Shown: positions 55,777-64,000 of the stretch, one piece after another
Layout of the letters: every line of letters starts with the position of its first letter
Position numbering within the stretch: the first letter of the stretch is position 1
Source of the DNA: Parapristionchus giblindavisi
Taxonomy: Eukaryota > Nematoda > Chromadorea > Rhabditida > Diplogasteridae
Direction of reading: 5' to 3'
Assembly (NCBI GenBank): GCA_943737045.1
Contig: CALSFV010000006.1
Location: 372,001-436,000 of the forward strand
DNA length: 64,000 nucleotides
Translations under genes and position numbers: made by a program
Notes under the pieces: generated by a model
Databases searched by the model: none
The model's input: only the letters and a program-made list of their open reading frames with translations
What the model was told of the DNA's origin: nothing

Positions 55777-56732
55777 TAATTTCATTCTTCTTTTACTTTT
55801 AATAATACTTCTAGAAAGTCAATCAATAATGCGAAATCGTAGAAATGAGCCCAATAATTCCATCCAGTCTTTGTTGCTCGTTTATAATTCATGAGAATAA
55901 TAAGAAGATGTTGATCATGGAAGATCAGCATTAGATGAGTTGATTCAACAGTTTCAAACCAGATTTTCTTCCTGTTTGTCATCGGTGCTTTTATCTCTGT
56001 TGTCGTAGTGACATAATACCTTTCTGCGTTCACGAACCATCCCAACTTTAGCGTTTTTTTTTCGATTGAGAGCGAATTTGCCCTTATTTCTGAAAATCTT
56101 AATAAAGGAACACATGTTCATGTGAAACATCACGCACGATTTAGCCCCTTTCCATTCGCGATTTTGACTGGGCTGCGTAGCGGGCGCTGCGACGCCTCGA
56201 ATGCGCAAAATCGGAGCTCGATAGGAGCATTTTGGAGGAAGTTATGGTCATTTTAGTGAGATTTTGTCAATGCTTTCACATAATTTCAAGCTGAAAGTAT
56301 TTTTTTCAAAGCGGATTCTAGTGAGGATTCTTAATTTATATGGTAGAAGTCTCTACGATAAGTGATTAGCTAGTTAATTTATTTGCCACCAAAAGAGTTC
56401 GTGTGTGAACAACACCGGCGATAGTCCGTCGGGCCCACTGGGTAAGGGCTGACCGACGATGGCAGGGTCGGTTTAATTACCCAAGTTTGAGGTTAATATT
56501 ATATTTGGCTCGTTAAAAGACGTGGCCTCAACCACAAATTTTGGAAAGGCTCTGCCTAGGCGAAGCCAACATTTGGTGTAATTTTATATATTATCTAAAA
56601 ATTAATTATGTACAAGACATTTTTTTAATCTTTCGTATTTTTCGCTGATCAACACATTTTGAAATGTTGTTTGTTTAATAAGTTACTCTCGTTTCGCTCG
56701 TCATGTATCATAGCATTCTTTGAGTAAGCAAT
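55777..56732. other. Intergenic region, no gene recognised
   Basis: This stretch holds two overlapping minus-strand open frames of 84-87 codons (55782-56208) with no family likeness, no signal peptide and no codon bias; I do not call them genes. A GC-rich patch at about 56165-56215 (GGGCTGCGTAGCGGGCGCTG and on) stands out from its AT-rich surroundings and looks like part of a dispersed repeat. At 56425-56460 CGTCGG and CCGACG form a stem around a 20-base loop. Otherwise featureless. Confidence 0.5.
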
Positions 56733-57260
56733 TCGACGATGTTCTATGAATAATGTAACATGAGATTTACTGTAATTGCAGAGAATTATTGATTTTTATC
56801 TGGATCATCGATTATTGCTTCTTTTTTCTTTGGCGCAAAATATTCTTCTTTTTGACTATTGATTCTGCCCTTTTCGGAAGCCAAAGCACAATAAATGTAT
56901 TGCAAAAAATGTTGTCTATTCACCTTTGTTTGTAAGGAAGGAGAATCAGGAGATTTGGGGTGTGATATGCCTCATACCACACAACTAACAAAAACGATAC
57001 TACTACTAACAATAAATACAATAAAAACTTTATTTTTCTTTGTGCAAAATTAAATATTCGGGCTAAATACTGCATTTTATTTAAATTCTGCAAAAATTAT
57101 GAGTGGCCAATCAGTGATATCCCCCCAGAACTTTGTGTTCTTTGAAATAGGACCTTTTTACCTTTACTACAAAAAGGAGTGAACTTTATAGGAGTGTCCT
57201 TTCAATTTTCTCATTAAATAAATGTTGGTATGGTACATTAAATGTTTTTTTCTGGAAATA
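56733..57260. repeat. Direct repeat, copy 2 (528 bp)
   Basis: Near-identical partner of 53839-54383. It is shorter because of the 6-base C run at 57121-57126 and the loss of about 11 bp after GAAATAGG. Beyond its right end the sequence changes to a run of 10 G (57266-57275). The two copies enclose the SXP/RAL-2 gene. Confidence 0.85.
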
Positions 57261-57352
57261 TTGGAGGGGGGGGGGTCCTGTTGGATTCATGTTTCGACAT
57301 GCTATTGAAGATGGGTGACGCGTGAGTGCTTAGAGATTGTTGTCTGTACATA

Positions 57353-57900
57353 TACAGTACAGCCCGGTCGTGTTTTGTACACATTCTGCGCTGCGCTCCG
57401 CTGCGGGGCGCATTTGGACGCATCATTTATTTCCTTTGCGTATGAATATTTTTGAATTCTCAAAGTCTTAATCATGAGTTTCCGTGATAAAAAGTTCTTT
57501 TAATGACTAAAGAAACTGAAACAAAATTTTTATTAATGAGAAAAAACAATTAAAAGGCAAATCACACTGGTCCGAAAATGATGGGTACTGTAAATTTTAA
57601 AATAGGTCTTATGGCGATCGTGCGATCGATACGCAATATTACAGTATACCTTTCCAGTAAATTAATAGTGATCATTTTCGGACCAGTGTGATTTGCCTTT
57701 TAATTGTTTTTTCTCATTAATAAAAATTTTGTTTCAGTTTCTTTAGTCATTAAAAGAACTTTTTATCACGGAAACTCATGATTAAGACTTTGAGAATTCA
57801 AAAATATTCATACGCAAAGGAAATAAATGATGCGTCCAAATGCGCCCCGCAGCGGAGCGCGGCGCAGAATGTGTACAAAACACGACCGGGCTGTACTGTA
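57353..57900. mobile_element. Palindromic MITE with TA target duplication (Tc1/mariner-like)
   Basis: Two 231-bp arms (57352-57582 and 57671-57901) are inverted copies of each other with no gaps and one noticed mismatch (GCGCTGCGC against GCGCCGCGC), around an 88-bp centre. The inferred element is 57355-57898 (544 bp), starting CAGTACAGCCCGG and ending CCGGGCTGTACTG, with TA on both sides at 57353-57354 and 57899-57900. TA duplication and a CAGT start are typical of Tc1/mariner elements. There is no transposase, so it is non-autonomous. The arms carry a GC-rich stretch (GCGCTCCGCTGCGGGGCGC). Near-perfect arms imply recent movement or ongoing gene conversion. Open frames of 62-87 codons overlapping the arms are by-products of the palindrome. 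Confidence 0.85.
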
Positions 57901-57924
57901 TTATATTACTGTTCTCTCTGGCAG

Positions 57925-58366
57925 GACGGCTTCTACATCTCAACGATAGGCACGAATCTTCACCTCATCGCCACTCTCGTCTGCGGTATCGGCAAGAAGC
58001 GGATAGACTCGGGCATAAGGTACGAATTTCCGATCTTGTAGATAGAATGAAACTTCAAATCAGCGGGTTACGTGTGAGTACTGTTCATTGGCAATGTCGA
58101 TAGTTGTATGATATACATGCAACACAGTCACATCTTATTAGTATTTCTCCATAGGTCGAATAGCTAGGTTATCGGTTTTAAAATTCCGGTCAGGTTTTTC
58201 GATTTTTGTGAAATTTTGGCTCAAAATATATACATACTTTTCGACCTATTCTGCTCTCTATACAATGTATTGAGCCAAAACGCATTTAGTTTATTAGAAT
58301 GTTTAATCTTTTTCTTTTCAGTAACCTCGCGTAAGCCCACAACGCTGCTACTAATCAAAATCGCAG
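57925..58366 (+). other. Possible exons on the plus strand, unrecognised
   Basis: An acceptor-like CTCTCTGGCAG at 57914-57924 precedes a stretch of higher GC content, 57925 to about 58071, open in two frames. One frame reads GFYISTIGTNLHLIATLVCG with mostly C-ending codons but stops at 58041. The other stays open to a GTGTGAGT donor-like site at 58072. A second candidate exon, 58322-58366, sits between TTTTTCTTTTCAG and GTAAATCAAT and is open only if the first exon ends at 58071. Neither product resembles a family I know. The first candidate starts 24 bp from the end of the MITE. This could be a remnant of a gene broken by insertions, or chance. Confidence 0.25.
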
Positions 58367-58606
58367 GTAAATCAATATTTTAAACTCTGGACTGAGCATT
58401 TGACCTCGCAAAAGCGGATATTGATAGTTCATTTTTAGTAATAAACGGATCTATGAACTTTCAAACAAATATATACACCATAGTTTAACAAAGATCAAAG
58501 ACCACCAATCTTCTGTCACATGACTTATTTTATTTTCAGATAATTTCCACTAAAGCTCTACCCCTTCATACTTTCCAAGATGACGAAGTGTTTTACTTGT
58601 TAATGT
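58367..58606. other. Intergenic stretch with convergent 3'-end signals
   Basis: AT-rich. It contains a TTATTTTATTTTCAG acceptor-like site ending at 58539 on the plus strand, which on the minus strand reads as AATAAA. A plus-strand AATAAA lies just to the right at 58620-58625. These may be the ends of converging transcripts, but the same bases can be read both ways. Confidence 0.35.
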
Positions 58607-58878
58607 TTATTGTTCGTGAATAAAATGCATACCTGTTTTCGGCCCATGTTCTCTTTTATGGTGTTCACTCCATGTTTTTAGTGATGAGAAGTCAGGTAGA
58701 GCAAAACACTCGTAACATACTAAACGTCTCTAAAATGAATTAATTCTTACTAACCATGCTATAAATCATTTATTAAATTAATTCATACATCTTTATCGTG
58801 CATGATTTTCCGGAAGTGAGTCTTTCGTTCTTCAGGCGAATCAATGGAGGCCCCACAAGTCGGATATGGGCACCTCAT
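58607..58878 (-). CDS. Small C2H2 zinc-finger protein, two exons seen (perhaps partial)
   Basis: Exon 58878-58789 (30 codons, starting ATG directly after CATCACAG) joins exon 58729-58607 (40 codons plus TAA) across a 59-bp intron that starts GTATGA and ends CATTTTAG. The first exon encodes a finger, CPYPTC then 12 residues, H, 5 residues, H. The second encodes CYEC followed by HHKREH, with a longer 14-15 residue loop. Finger two is followed by GPKTG, a common linker after nematode fingers. Two fingers, each preserved across a clean intron, make chance unlikely. The product would bind nucleic acid, in the nucleus if it is a regulator. An AATAAA on the minus strand at 58529-58534 could end the transcript. 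The 70-residue product is very short: earlier exons may lie toward 59.0 kb, or it may be a fragment of a larger gene or a retroelement-encoded finger region. ATG next to an acceptor would also fit a trans-spliced start. Confidence 0.5.
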
Positions 58879-59054
58879 CTGTGATGGTGTAGACATTTAA
58901 GCCAAGGCAAAGATAAATGCAACAGTTTATCGTTCACGCTATACAATAAACAATATACAATAGTATCAGAAAATGAAAAGAAATAGAAACACAGTAAACT
59001 GCCGGAAGCTGAAGAAGAAGCACTTGATCCATAGGGCACAAGACTCCGCCCCTT
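58879..59054. other. Upstream region of the zinc-finger frame, nothing clear
   Basis: AT-rich sequence with ACAATAAACAATATACAATA at about 58942-58961 and no evident exon or promoter motif. Confidence 0.4.
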
Positions 59055-59175
59055 TTAAGCATATGACATGCTTAAATTTAAGCATCCCTCAACTAAGCAT
59101 ATGATATGCTTAACTATAAGCGATCTTCTCGCTAAGCAAAGGCGTATGCAACGCGTTTGCTAAGCATCTTTCAGC
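59055..59175. repeat. Cluster of AAGCAT palindromes
   Basis: TAAGCATATGATATGCTTA at 59094-59112 is a palindrome with 9-bp arms and a single central base. A close relative with one inner mismatch lies at 59055-59075. Further TAAGCAT or TAAGC motifs occur near 59078, 59113, 59137 and 59161, and GCAAA/TTTGC arms enclose 59137-59163. Seven or so copies of the core in 120 bp is far above chance. It could be a small fold-back element or a cluster of binding sites. Confidence 0.65.
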
Positions 59176-59220
59176 TGAGTGTAATCGAGGGTCAGATTTA
59201 CCTGAAAACGAATAGAATGC
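59176..59220. other. Junction into the right-hand satellite
   Basis: Unique sequence up to GAATAGAATGC, then satellite from ATTTAATTATATATC at 59221. The satellite starts in the AT-rich segment just before TTGTTTCAG, the same part of the monomer where the left array ends. Confidence 0.8.
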
Positions 59221-59353
59221 ATTTAATTATATATCTATTGTTTCAGACCGAGTCTTTCGAGAAGTATGAGGCCTTCGCTCCTCATAGTGATTGGTCTACA
59301 GCGATGTAAACTCCACAAGGTAATACAGTGAATTATTGATTGACCGATACCGA

Positions 59354-59451
59354 ATAAAGATGTTTGCGTGTTGTTGTGGATTTGATCTTTGATCTACACC
59401 GATGTAAACTCCACAAGGTAATGCAGTGAATTATTGATTGAACGATATCGA
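59354..59451 (+). repeat. 98-bp truncated monomer (copy 3, inverted)
   Basis: GTGTTGTTGTGGATTTGATC followed by TTTGATCTACACCGATG is the reverse complement of the deletion junction at about 27175 and 38100. The length is again 98 bp. It ties the two arrays to one ancestral segment. Confidence 0.9.
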
Positions 59452-59963
59452 ATAAAGATGTTTACGTGTTGTTGTGATTTTAATCTTAAATCTTCTCTCA
59501 GTACTGTATCGTATTATGATACTGTATTTGCGATGAAGACGAAAATAACGGATTTAATTATATATCTATTGTTTCAGACCGAGTCTTTCGAGAAGTATGA
59601 GGCCTTCACGCATCATATTGATTGGTCTACAGCGATGTAAACTCCACAAGGTAATACAGTGAATTATTGATTGACCGATACCGAATAAAGATGTTTTTGT
59701 GTTGTTGTGATTTTAATCTTAAATCTTCTCTCAGTACTGTATCGTATTATGATACTGTATTTGTGATGAAGACGAAAATAATGGATTTAATTATATATCT
59801 ATTGTTTCAGACCGAGTCTTTCGAGTAGTATGAGGCCTTCGCTCCTCATATTGATTGGTCTACAGCGATGTAAACTCCACAAGGTAATACAGTGAATTAT
59901 TGATTGACCGATACCGAATAAAGATGTTTATGTGTTGTTGTGATCTTTGATCTTCTCTCAGTA

Positions 59964-60129
59964 CACTGAGAGCAAACTTACCTGGCAAATCGTTACCCCG
60001 ATACACTTTCCTGGCAAACGATTACCCCAAATGGTGAAATATTCAACGGCTGAATTCACCATTTGGGGTAATCGTTTGCCAGGAAAGTGTATCGGGGTAA
60101 CGATTTGCCAGGTAAGTTTGCTCTGAGTG
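59964..60129. mobile_element. 166-bp palindromic MITE inserted in a satellite monomer
   Basis: The uninterrupted monomer reads CTCAGTACTGTATCG. Here it is split after CAGTA by 166 bp and resumes at TACTGTATCG, giving a TA duplication at 59962-59963 and 60130-60131. The insert is a palindrome of about 75-bp arms around a 16-base centre, with ends CACTGAGAGC and GCTCTGAGTG (one mismatch between the arms). Inner sequence includes GGGGTAATCGTTTGCCAGG. It carries no coding capacity. TA duplication suggests Tc1/mariner mobilisation. Confidence 0.9.
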
Positions 60130-60433
60130 TACTGTATCGTATAATGATACTCTATTTGTGATGAAGACGAATATAATGGATTTAATTATATATCTGTTGT
60201 TTCAGACCGAGTCTTTCCAGAAGTATGAGGCCTTCACGCATCATATTTATTGATCTACAGCGATGTAAACTCCACAAAGTAATACAGTGAATTATTGATT
60301 GACCGATATCGAATAAAGATGTTTATGTGTTGTTGTGATCTTTGATCTTCTCTCAGTACTGTATCGTATAATGATACTCTATTTGTGATGAAGACGAATA
60401 TAATGGATTTAATTATATATCTATTGTTTCAGA

Positions 60434-60739
60434 CAACAGATAAGAAACCCAGTTGGATCCCCTCCCAGAAGGTGTTTGGAAAGCCGGGAGGTGTATTTCC
60501 TACTTCATGCAGCCACTTTGGACGGAGCTTCTACTGCTACGTGGGTTGTTAACTTCAATTTCTAATGCATTCTTTTCTGGATTCTACTTCGAGCACAGAT
60601 GTTGAAAGAACGTCAAGATATACCCGTTGAACCGATGTATAGAAGAAAGAATTGAACGTTATTGATCTATGAAGAATCCCCTGCCATGACTCACCGCACC
60701 AATGTGCGAATGTGATAAAGATTATTATTATTATTATTA
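60434..60739 (+). mobile_element. 5'-truncated non-LTR retrotransposon tail, copy 1
   Basis: A 306-bp insert in a monomer, flanked by a 9-bp target duplication TGTTTCAGA at 60425-60433 and 60740-60748. It ends in GTGATAAAG followed by (ATT)n, the simple-repeat tail typical of RTE- and CR1-like LINEs. The first 130 bp are open in one frame, beginning QQIRNPVGSPPRRC, which loosely resembles the C-terminal end of RTE-type reverse transcriptase polyproteins, then TAA. It lacks any catalytic domain, so it is a dead copy, or a SINE using such a tail. Identification rests on the tail and target duplication. Confidence 0.65.
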
Positions 60740-61901
60740 TGTTTCAGACCGAGTCTTTCGAGAAGCATGAGGCCTTCACTCCTCATATTGATTGGTCTAC
60801 GGCGATGTAAACTCCACAAGGTAATGCAGTGAATTTTTGATTGACCGATACCGAATAAAGATGTTTTTGTGTTGTTGTGATTTTAATCTTAAATCTTCTC
60901 TCAGTACTGTATCTTATTATGATACTGTAATTGTGATGGAGACGAAAATAACGGATTTAATTATATATCTATTGTTTCAGACCGAGTCTTTCGAGAAGTA
61001 TGAGGCCTTCACGAATCATATTTATTGATCTACAGCGATGTAAACTCCACAAGGTAATACAGTGAATTATTGATTGACCGATACCGAATAAAGATGTTTA
61101 TGTGTTGTTGTGATCTTTGATCTTCTCTCAGTACTGTATCGTATAATGATACTCTATTTGTGATGAAGACGAATATAATGGATTTAATTATATATCTATT
61201 GTTTCAGACCGAGTCTTTCGAGAAGCATGAGGCCTTCACTCCTCATATTGATTGGTCTACAGCGATGTAAACTCCACAAGGTAATACAGTGAATTATTGA
61301 TTGACCGATACCGAATAAAGATGTTTATGTGTTGTTGTGATTTTAATCTTTGATCTTCTCTCAGTACTGTATCGTATTATGATACTGTATTTGTGATGAA
61401 GACGAAAATAATGGATTTAATTATATATCTCTTGTTTCAGACCGAGTCTTTCCAGAAGTATGAGGCCTTCACGCATCATATTTATTGATCTACAGCGATG
61501 TAAACTCCACAAGGTAATACAGTGAATTATTGATTGACCGATATCGAATAAAGATGTTTACGTTTTGTTGTGATTTTAATCTTTGATCTTCTCTCAGTAC
61601 TGTATCGTATAATGATACTCTATTTGTGATGAAGACGAATATAATGGATTTAATTATATATCTGTTGTTTCAGACCGAGTCTTTCCAGAAGTATGAGGCC
61701 TTCACGCATCATATTTATTGATCTACAGCGATGTAAACTCCACAAAGTAATACAGTGAATTATTGATTGACCGATATCGAATAAAGATGTTTATGTGTTG
61801 TTGTGATCTTTGATCTTCTCTCAGTACTGTATCGTATAATGATACTCTATTTGTGATGAAGACGAATATAATGGATTTAATTATATATCTATTGTTTCAG
61901 A

Positions 61902-62207
61902 CAACAGATAAGAAACCCAGTTGGATCCCCTCCCAGAAGGTGTTTGGAAAGCCGGGAGGTGTATTTCCTACTTCATGCAGCCACTTTGGACGGAGCTTCT
62001 ACTGCTACGTGGGTTGTTAACTTCAATTTCTAATGCATTCTTTTCTGGATTCTACTTCGAGCACAGATGTTGAAAGAACGTCAAGATATACCCGTTGAAC
62101 CGATGTATAGAAGAAAGAATTGAACGTTATTGATCTATGAAGAATCCCCTGCCATGACTCACCGCACCAATGTGCGAATGTGATAAAGATTATTATTATT
62201 ATTATTA
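61902..62207 (+). mobile_element. 5'-truncated non-LTR retrotransposon tail, copy 2
   Basis: Apparently identical to 60434-60739, in the same position of the monomer with the same 9-bp flanks, exactly 1468 bp downstream. The satellite around it matches too (for example CACAAAGTAATAC to its left). It is therefore a copy made by satellite amplification, not a second insertion. Confidence 0.85.
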
Positions 62208-62862
62208 TGTTTCAGACCGAGTCTTTCGAGAAGCATGAGGCCTTCACTCCTCATATTGATTGGTCTACAGCGATGTAAACTCCACAAGGTAATGCAGTGA
62301 ATTATTGATTGACCGATACCGAATAAAGATGTTTTTGTGTTGTTGTGATTTTAATCTTAAATCTTCTCTCAGTACTGTATCGTATTATGATACTGTATTT
62401 GTGATGAAGACGAAAATAACGGATTTAATTATATATCTATTGTTTCAGACCGAGTCTTTCGAGAGTATGAGGCCTTCACGCATCATATTTATTGATCTAC
62501 AGCGATGTAAACTCCACAAGGTAATACAGTGAATTATTGATTGATCGATGTCGAATAAAGTTGTTTATGTGTTGTTGTGATCTTTGATCTTCTCTCAGTA
62601 CTATATCGTATAATGATACTCTATTTGTGATGAAGACGAATATAATGGATTTAATTATATATCTACAGTTTCAGACCGAGTCTTTCGAGAAGTATGAGGC
62701 CTTCACGCATCATATTTATTGATCTACAGCGATGTAAACTCCACAAGGTAATTCAGTGAATTATTGATTGACCGATATCGAATAAAGATGTTTACGTGTT
62801 GTTGTGATTTTAATCTTTGATCTTCTCTCAGTACTGTATCGTATTATGATACTGTATTTGTG

Positions 62863-63040
62863 ATGAAGACGAAAATAACGGATTTAATTATATATCTATT
62901 ATTTCAGACCGAGTCTTTCGAGAAGTATGAGGCCTTCGCTCCTCATATTGATTGGCCTACAGCGATGTAAACTCCACAAGGTAATACAGTGAATTATTGA
63001 TTGACCGATACCGAATAAAGATGTTAATGTGTTGTTGTGA
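62863..63040 (+). other. Gene-3'-end-like signals in a monomer (representative copy)
   Basis: In the island-outward orientation the monomer has, in order, ATG at 62863, a 35-codon frame (MKTKITDLIIYLLFQTESFE and on) ending in TAA at 62968-62970, an acceptor-like TATTTCAG inside the frame at 62900-62907 (TTGTTTCAG in most monomers), a donor-like CACAAG|GTAATA at 62980/62981, AATAAA at 63014-63019 and a GT-rich GTGTTGTTGTGA at 63029-63040. This is the order found at a terminal exon with its poly(A) signal. The frame is not well conserved: copies differ by K/N, T/M, E/Q and Y/H changes, and many end HHIY or carry stops. Descent from a gene end is an inference; a present function is unproven. Confidence 0.5.
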
Positions 63041-64000
63041 TTTTAATCTTTGATCTTCTCTCAGTACTGTATCGTATTATGATACTGTATTTGTGATGAA
63101 GACGAAAATAATGGATTTAATTATATATCTCTTGTTTCAGACCGAGTCTTTCCAGAAGTATGAGGCCTTCACGCATCATATTTATTGATCTACAGCGATG
63201 TAAACTCCACAAGGTAATACAGTGAATTATTGATTGACCGATACCGAATAAAGATGTTTATGTGTTGTTGTGATCTTTGATCTTCTCTCAGTACTGTATC
63301 GTATAATGATACTCTATTTGTGATGAAGACGAATATAATGGATTTAATTATATATCTATTGTTTCAGACCGAGTCTTTCAAGAAGCATGAGGCCTTCACT
63401 CCTCATATTGATTGGTCTACAGCGATGTAAACTCCACAAGGTAATGCAGTGAATTATTGATTGACCGATATCGAATAAAGATGTTTACGTGTTGTTGTGA
63501 TTTTAATCTTTGATCTTCTCTCAGTACTGTAGCGTATTATGATACTGTATTTGTGATGAAGACGAAAATAATGGATTTAATTATATATCTATTGTTTCAG
63601 ACCGAGTCTTTCGAGAAGTATGAGGCCTTCACGCATCATATTTATTGATCTACAGCGATGTAAACTCCACAAGGTAATACAGTGAATTATTGATTGATCG
63701 ATGTCGAATAAAGTTGTTTATGTGTTGTTGTGATCTTTGATCTTCTCTCAGTACTATATCGTATAATGATACTCAATTTGTGATGAAGACGAATATAATG
63801 GATTTAATTATATATCTATAGTTTCAGACCGAGTCTTTCGAGAAGTATGAGGCCTTCACGCATCATATTTATTGATCTACAGCGATGTAAACTCCACAAG
63901 GCAATGCAGTGAATTATTGATTGACCGATATCGAATAAAGATGTTTACGTGTTGTTGTGATTTTAATCTTTGATCTTCTCTGAGTACTGTATCGTATAAT

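Larger units (their letters stand above)
60201..62530 (+). repeat. 1468-bp duplication within the right array
   Basis: Monomers and the retroelement tail at about 60201-60980 recur at about 61669-62448 with offset 1468 bp (306 bp of insert plus about five monomers). Scattered differences include CTACGGCGATG against CTACAGCGATG and GAATTTTTG against GAATTATTG. Confidence 0.75.
59221..64000 (+). repeat. Inverted satellite array, right of the island
   Basis: The same monomer family as 1-53502 but in reverse orientation, in 227 and 233-bp units interrupted by a MITE and two retroelement tails. It shares private variants with the 26.9-27.2 and 37.4-38.2 kb parts of the left array: the 98-bp truncated monomer, ATTGAACGATATC, GATGTTTTTGTG, GAGTAGTATGAGG and CTCATAGTGATTGG, though not in the same order. 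The 50-bp pyrimidine block of the left end is absent. It continues past the right edge of the window. Confidence 0.95.

Noticed and set aside
55782..56208. Overlapping 84- and 87-codon minus-strand frames
   Set aside because: No recognised motif and no codon bias; part lies in a GC-rich patch that looks like repeat DNA.
56405..56480. tRNA or other structured RNA gene
   Set aside because: A CGTCGG/CCGACG stem is present, but there are no A or B box motifs, no cloverleaf and no Sm or SL RNA features.
57238..58103. 62-87 codon frames at 57238-57426, 57778-58041 and 57840-58103 as whole genes
   Set aside because: Their starts lie within the arms or flanks of the palindromic MITE. Only the part right of 57925 might be exon, and it is listed separately with low confidence.
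58540..58625. Plus-strand terminal exon after TTATTTTATTTTCAG with AATAAA at 58620
   Set aside because: The frame would end after four codons, and the same bases serve as a minus-strand poly(A) signal for the better supported zinc-finger gene.

Overview
The window looks like nuclear DNA of a nematode, probably a rhabditid-type species. The evidence is a four-exon gene for a secreted SXP/RAL-2 (DUF148) protein, a family known essentially from nematodes, with 70-74 bp introns and short acceptors such as ATTTTCAG. The species cannot be named from the sequence. Nothing bacterial is present, and no rRNA, tRNA or telomeric repeats were seen.

Layout. (1) 1-53502 is one unbroken satellite array of roughly 230 tandem monomers of 222, 227 or 233 bp. 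Its left part is built from higher-order repeats (HORs): six exact-length 915-bp four-mers, then 682-, 915- and 1142-bp forms, then 1.6-3.0 kb forms, all keyed by a 222-bp monomer carrying a 50-bp pyrimidine-rich block. This marker monomer occurs 18 times and was not seen after about 22.95 kb. From there to 53.5 kb other HORs take over, including a 2760-bp twelve-mer, a 2085-bp nine-mer and a 460-bp dimer. (2) 53503-59220 is a 5.7-kb island of non-satellite DNA. It holds a coding-like exon cut off at the array edge (minus), the SXP/RAL-2 gene (minus), a 530-545 bp sequence present on both sides of that gene, a near-perfect 544-bp palindromic MITE with TA target duplication, weak plus-strand exons, a two-exon C2H2 zinc-finger reading frame (minus), and a cluster of AAGCAT palindromes. 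(3) 59221-64000 is the same satellite in inverted orientation, interrupted by a second palindromic MITE and by two copies of a 306-bp retroelement tail.

How the parts relate. Read in the orientation pointing away from the island on both sides, each standard monomer resembles the 3' end of a gene: a TTGTTTCAG acceptor, a short reading frame ending in TAA or TGA, an AAG|GTAATA donor-like site, AATAAA, and then a GT-rich stretch. The array edge at 53502 and the island edge at 59221 both lie in the same AT-rich segment just before that acceptor, and the LINE-like insertion is at the same place. The array is the dominant and most unusual feature. The SXP/RAL-2 gene is the only confidently intact gene.
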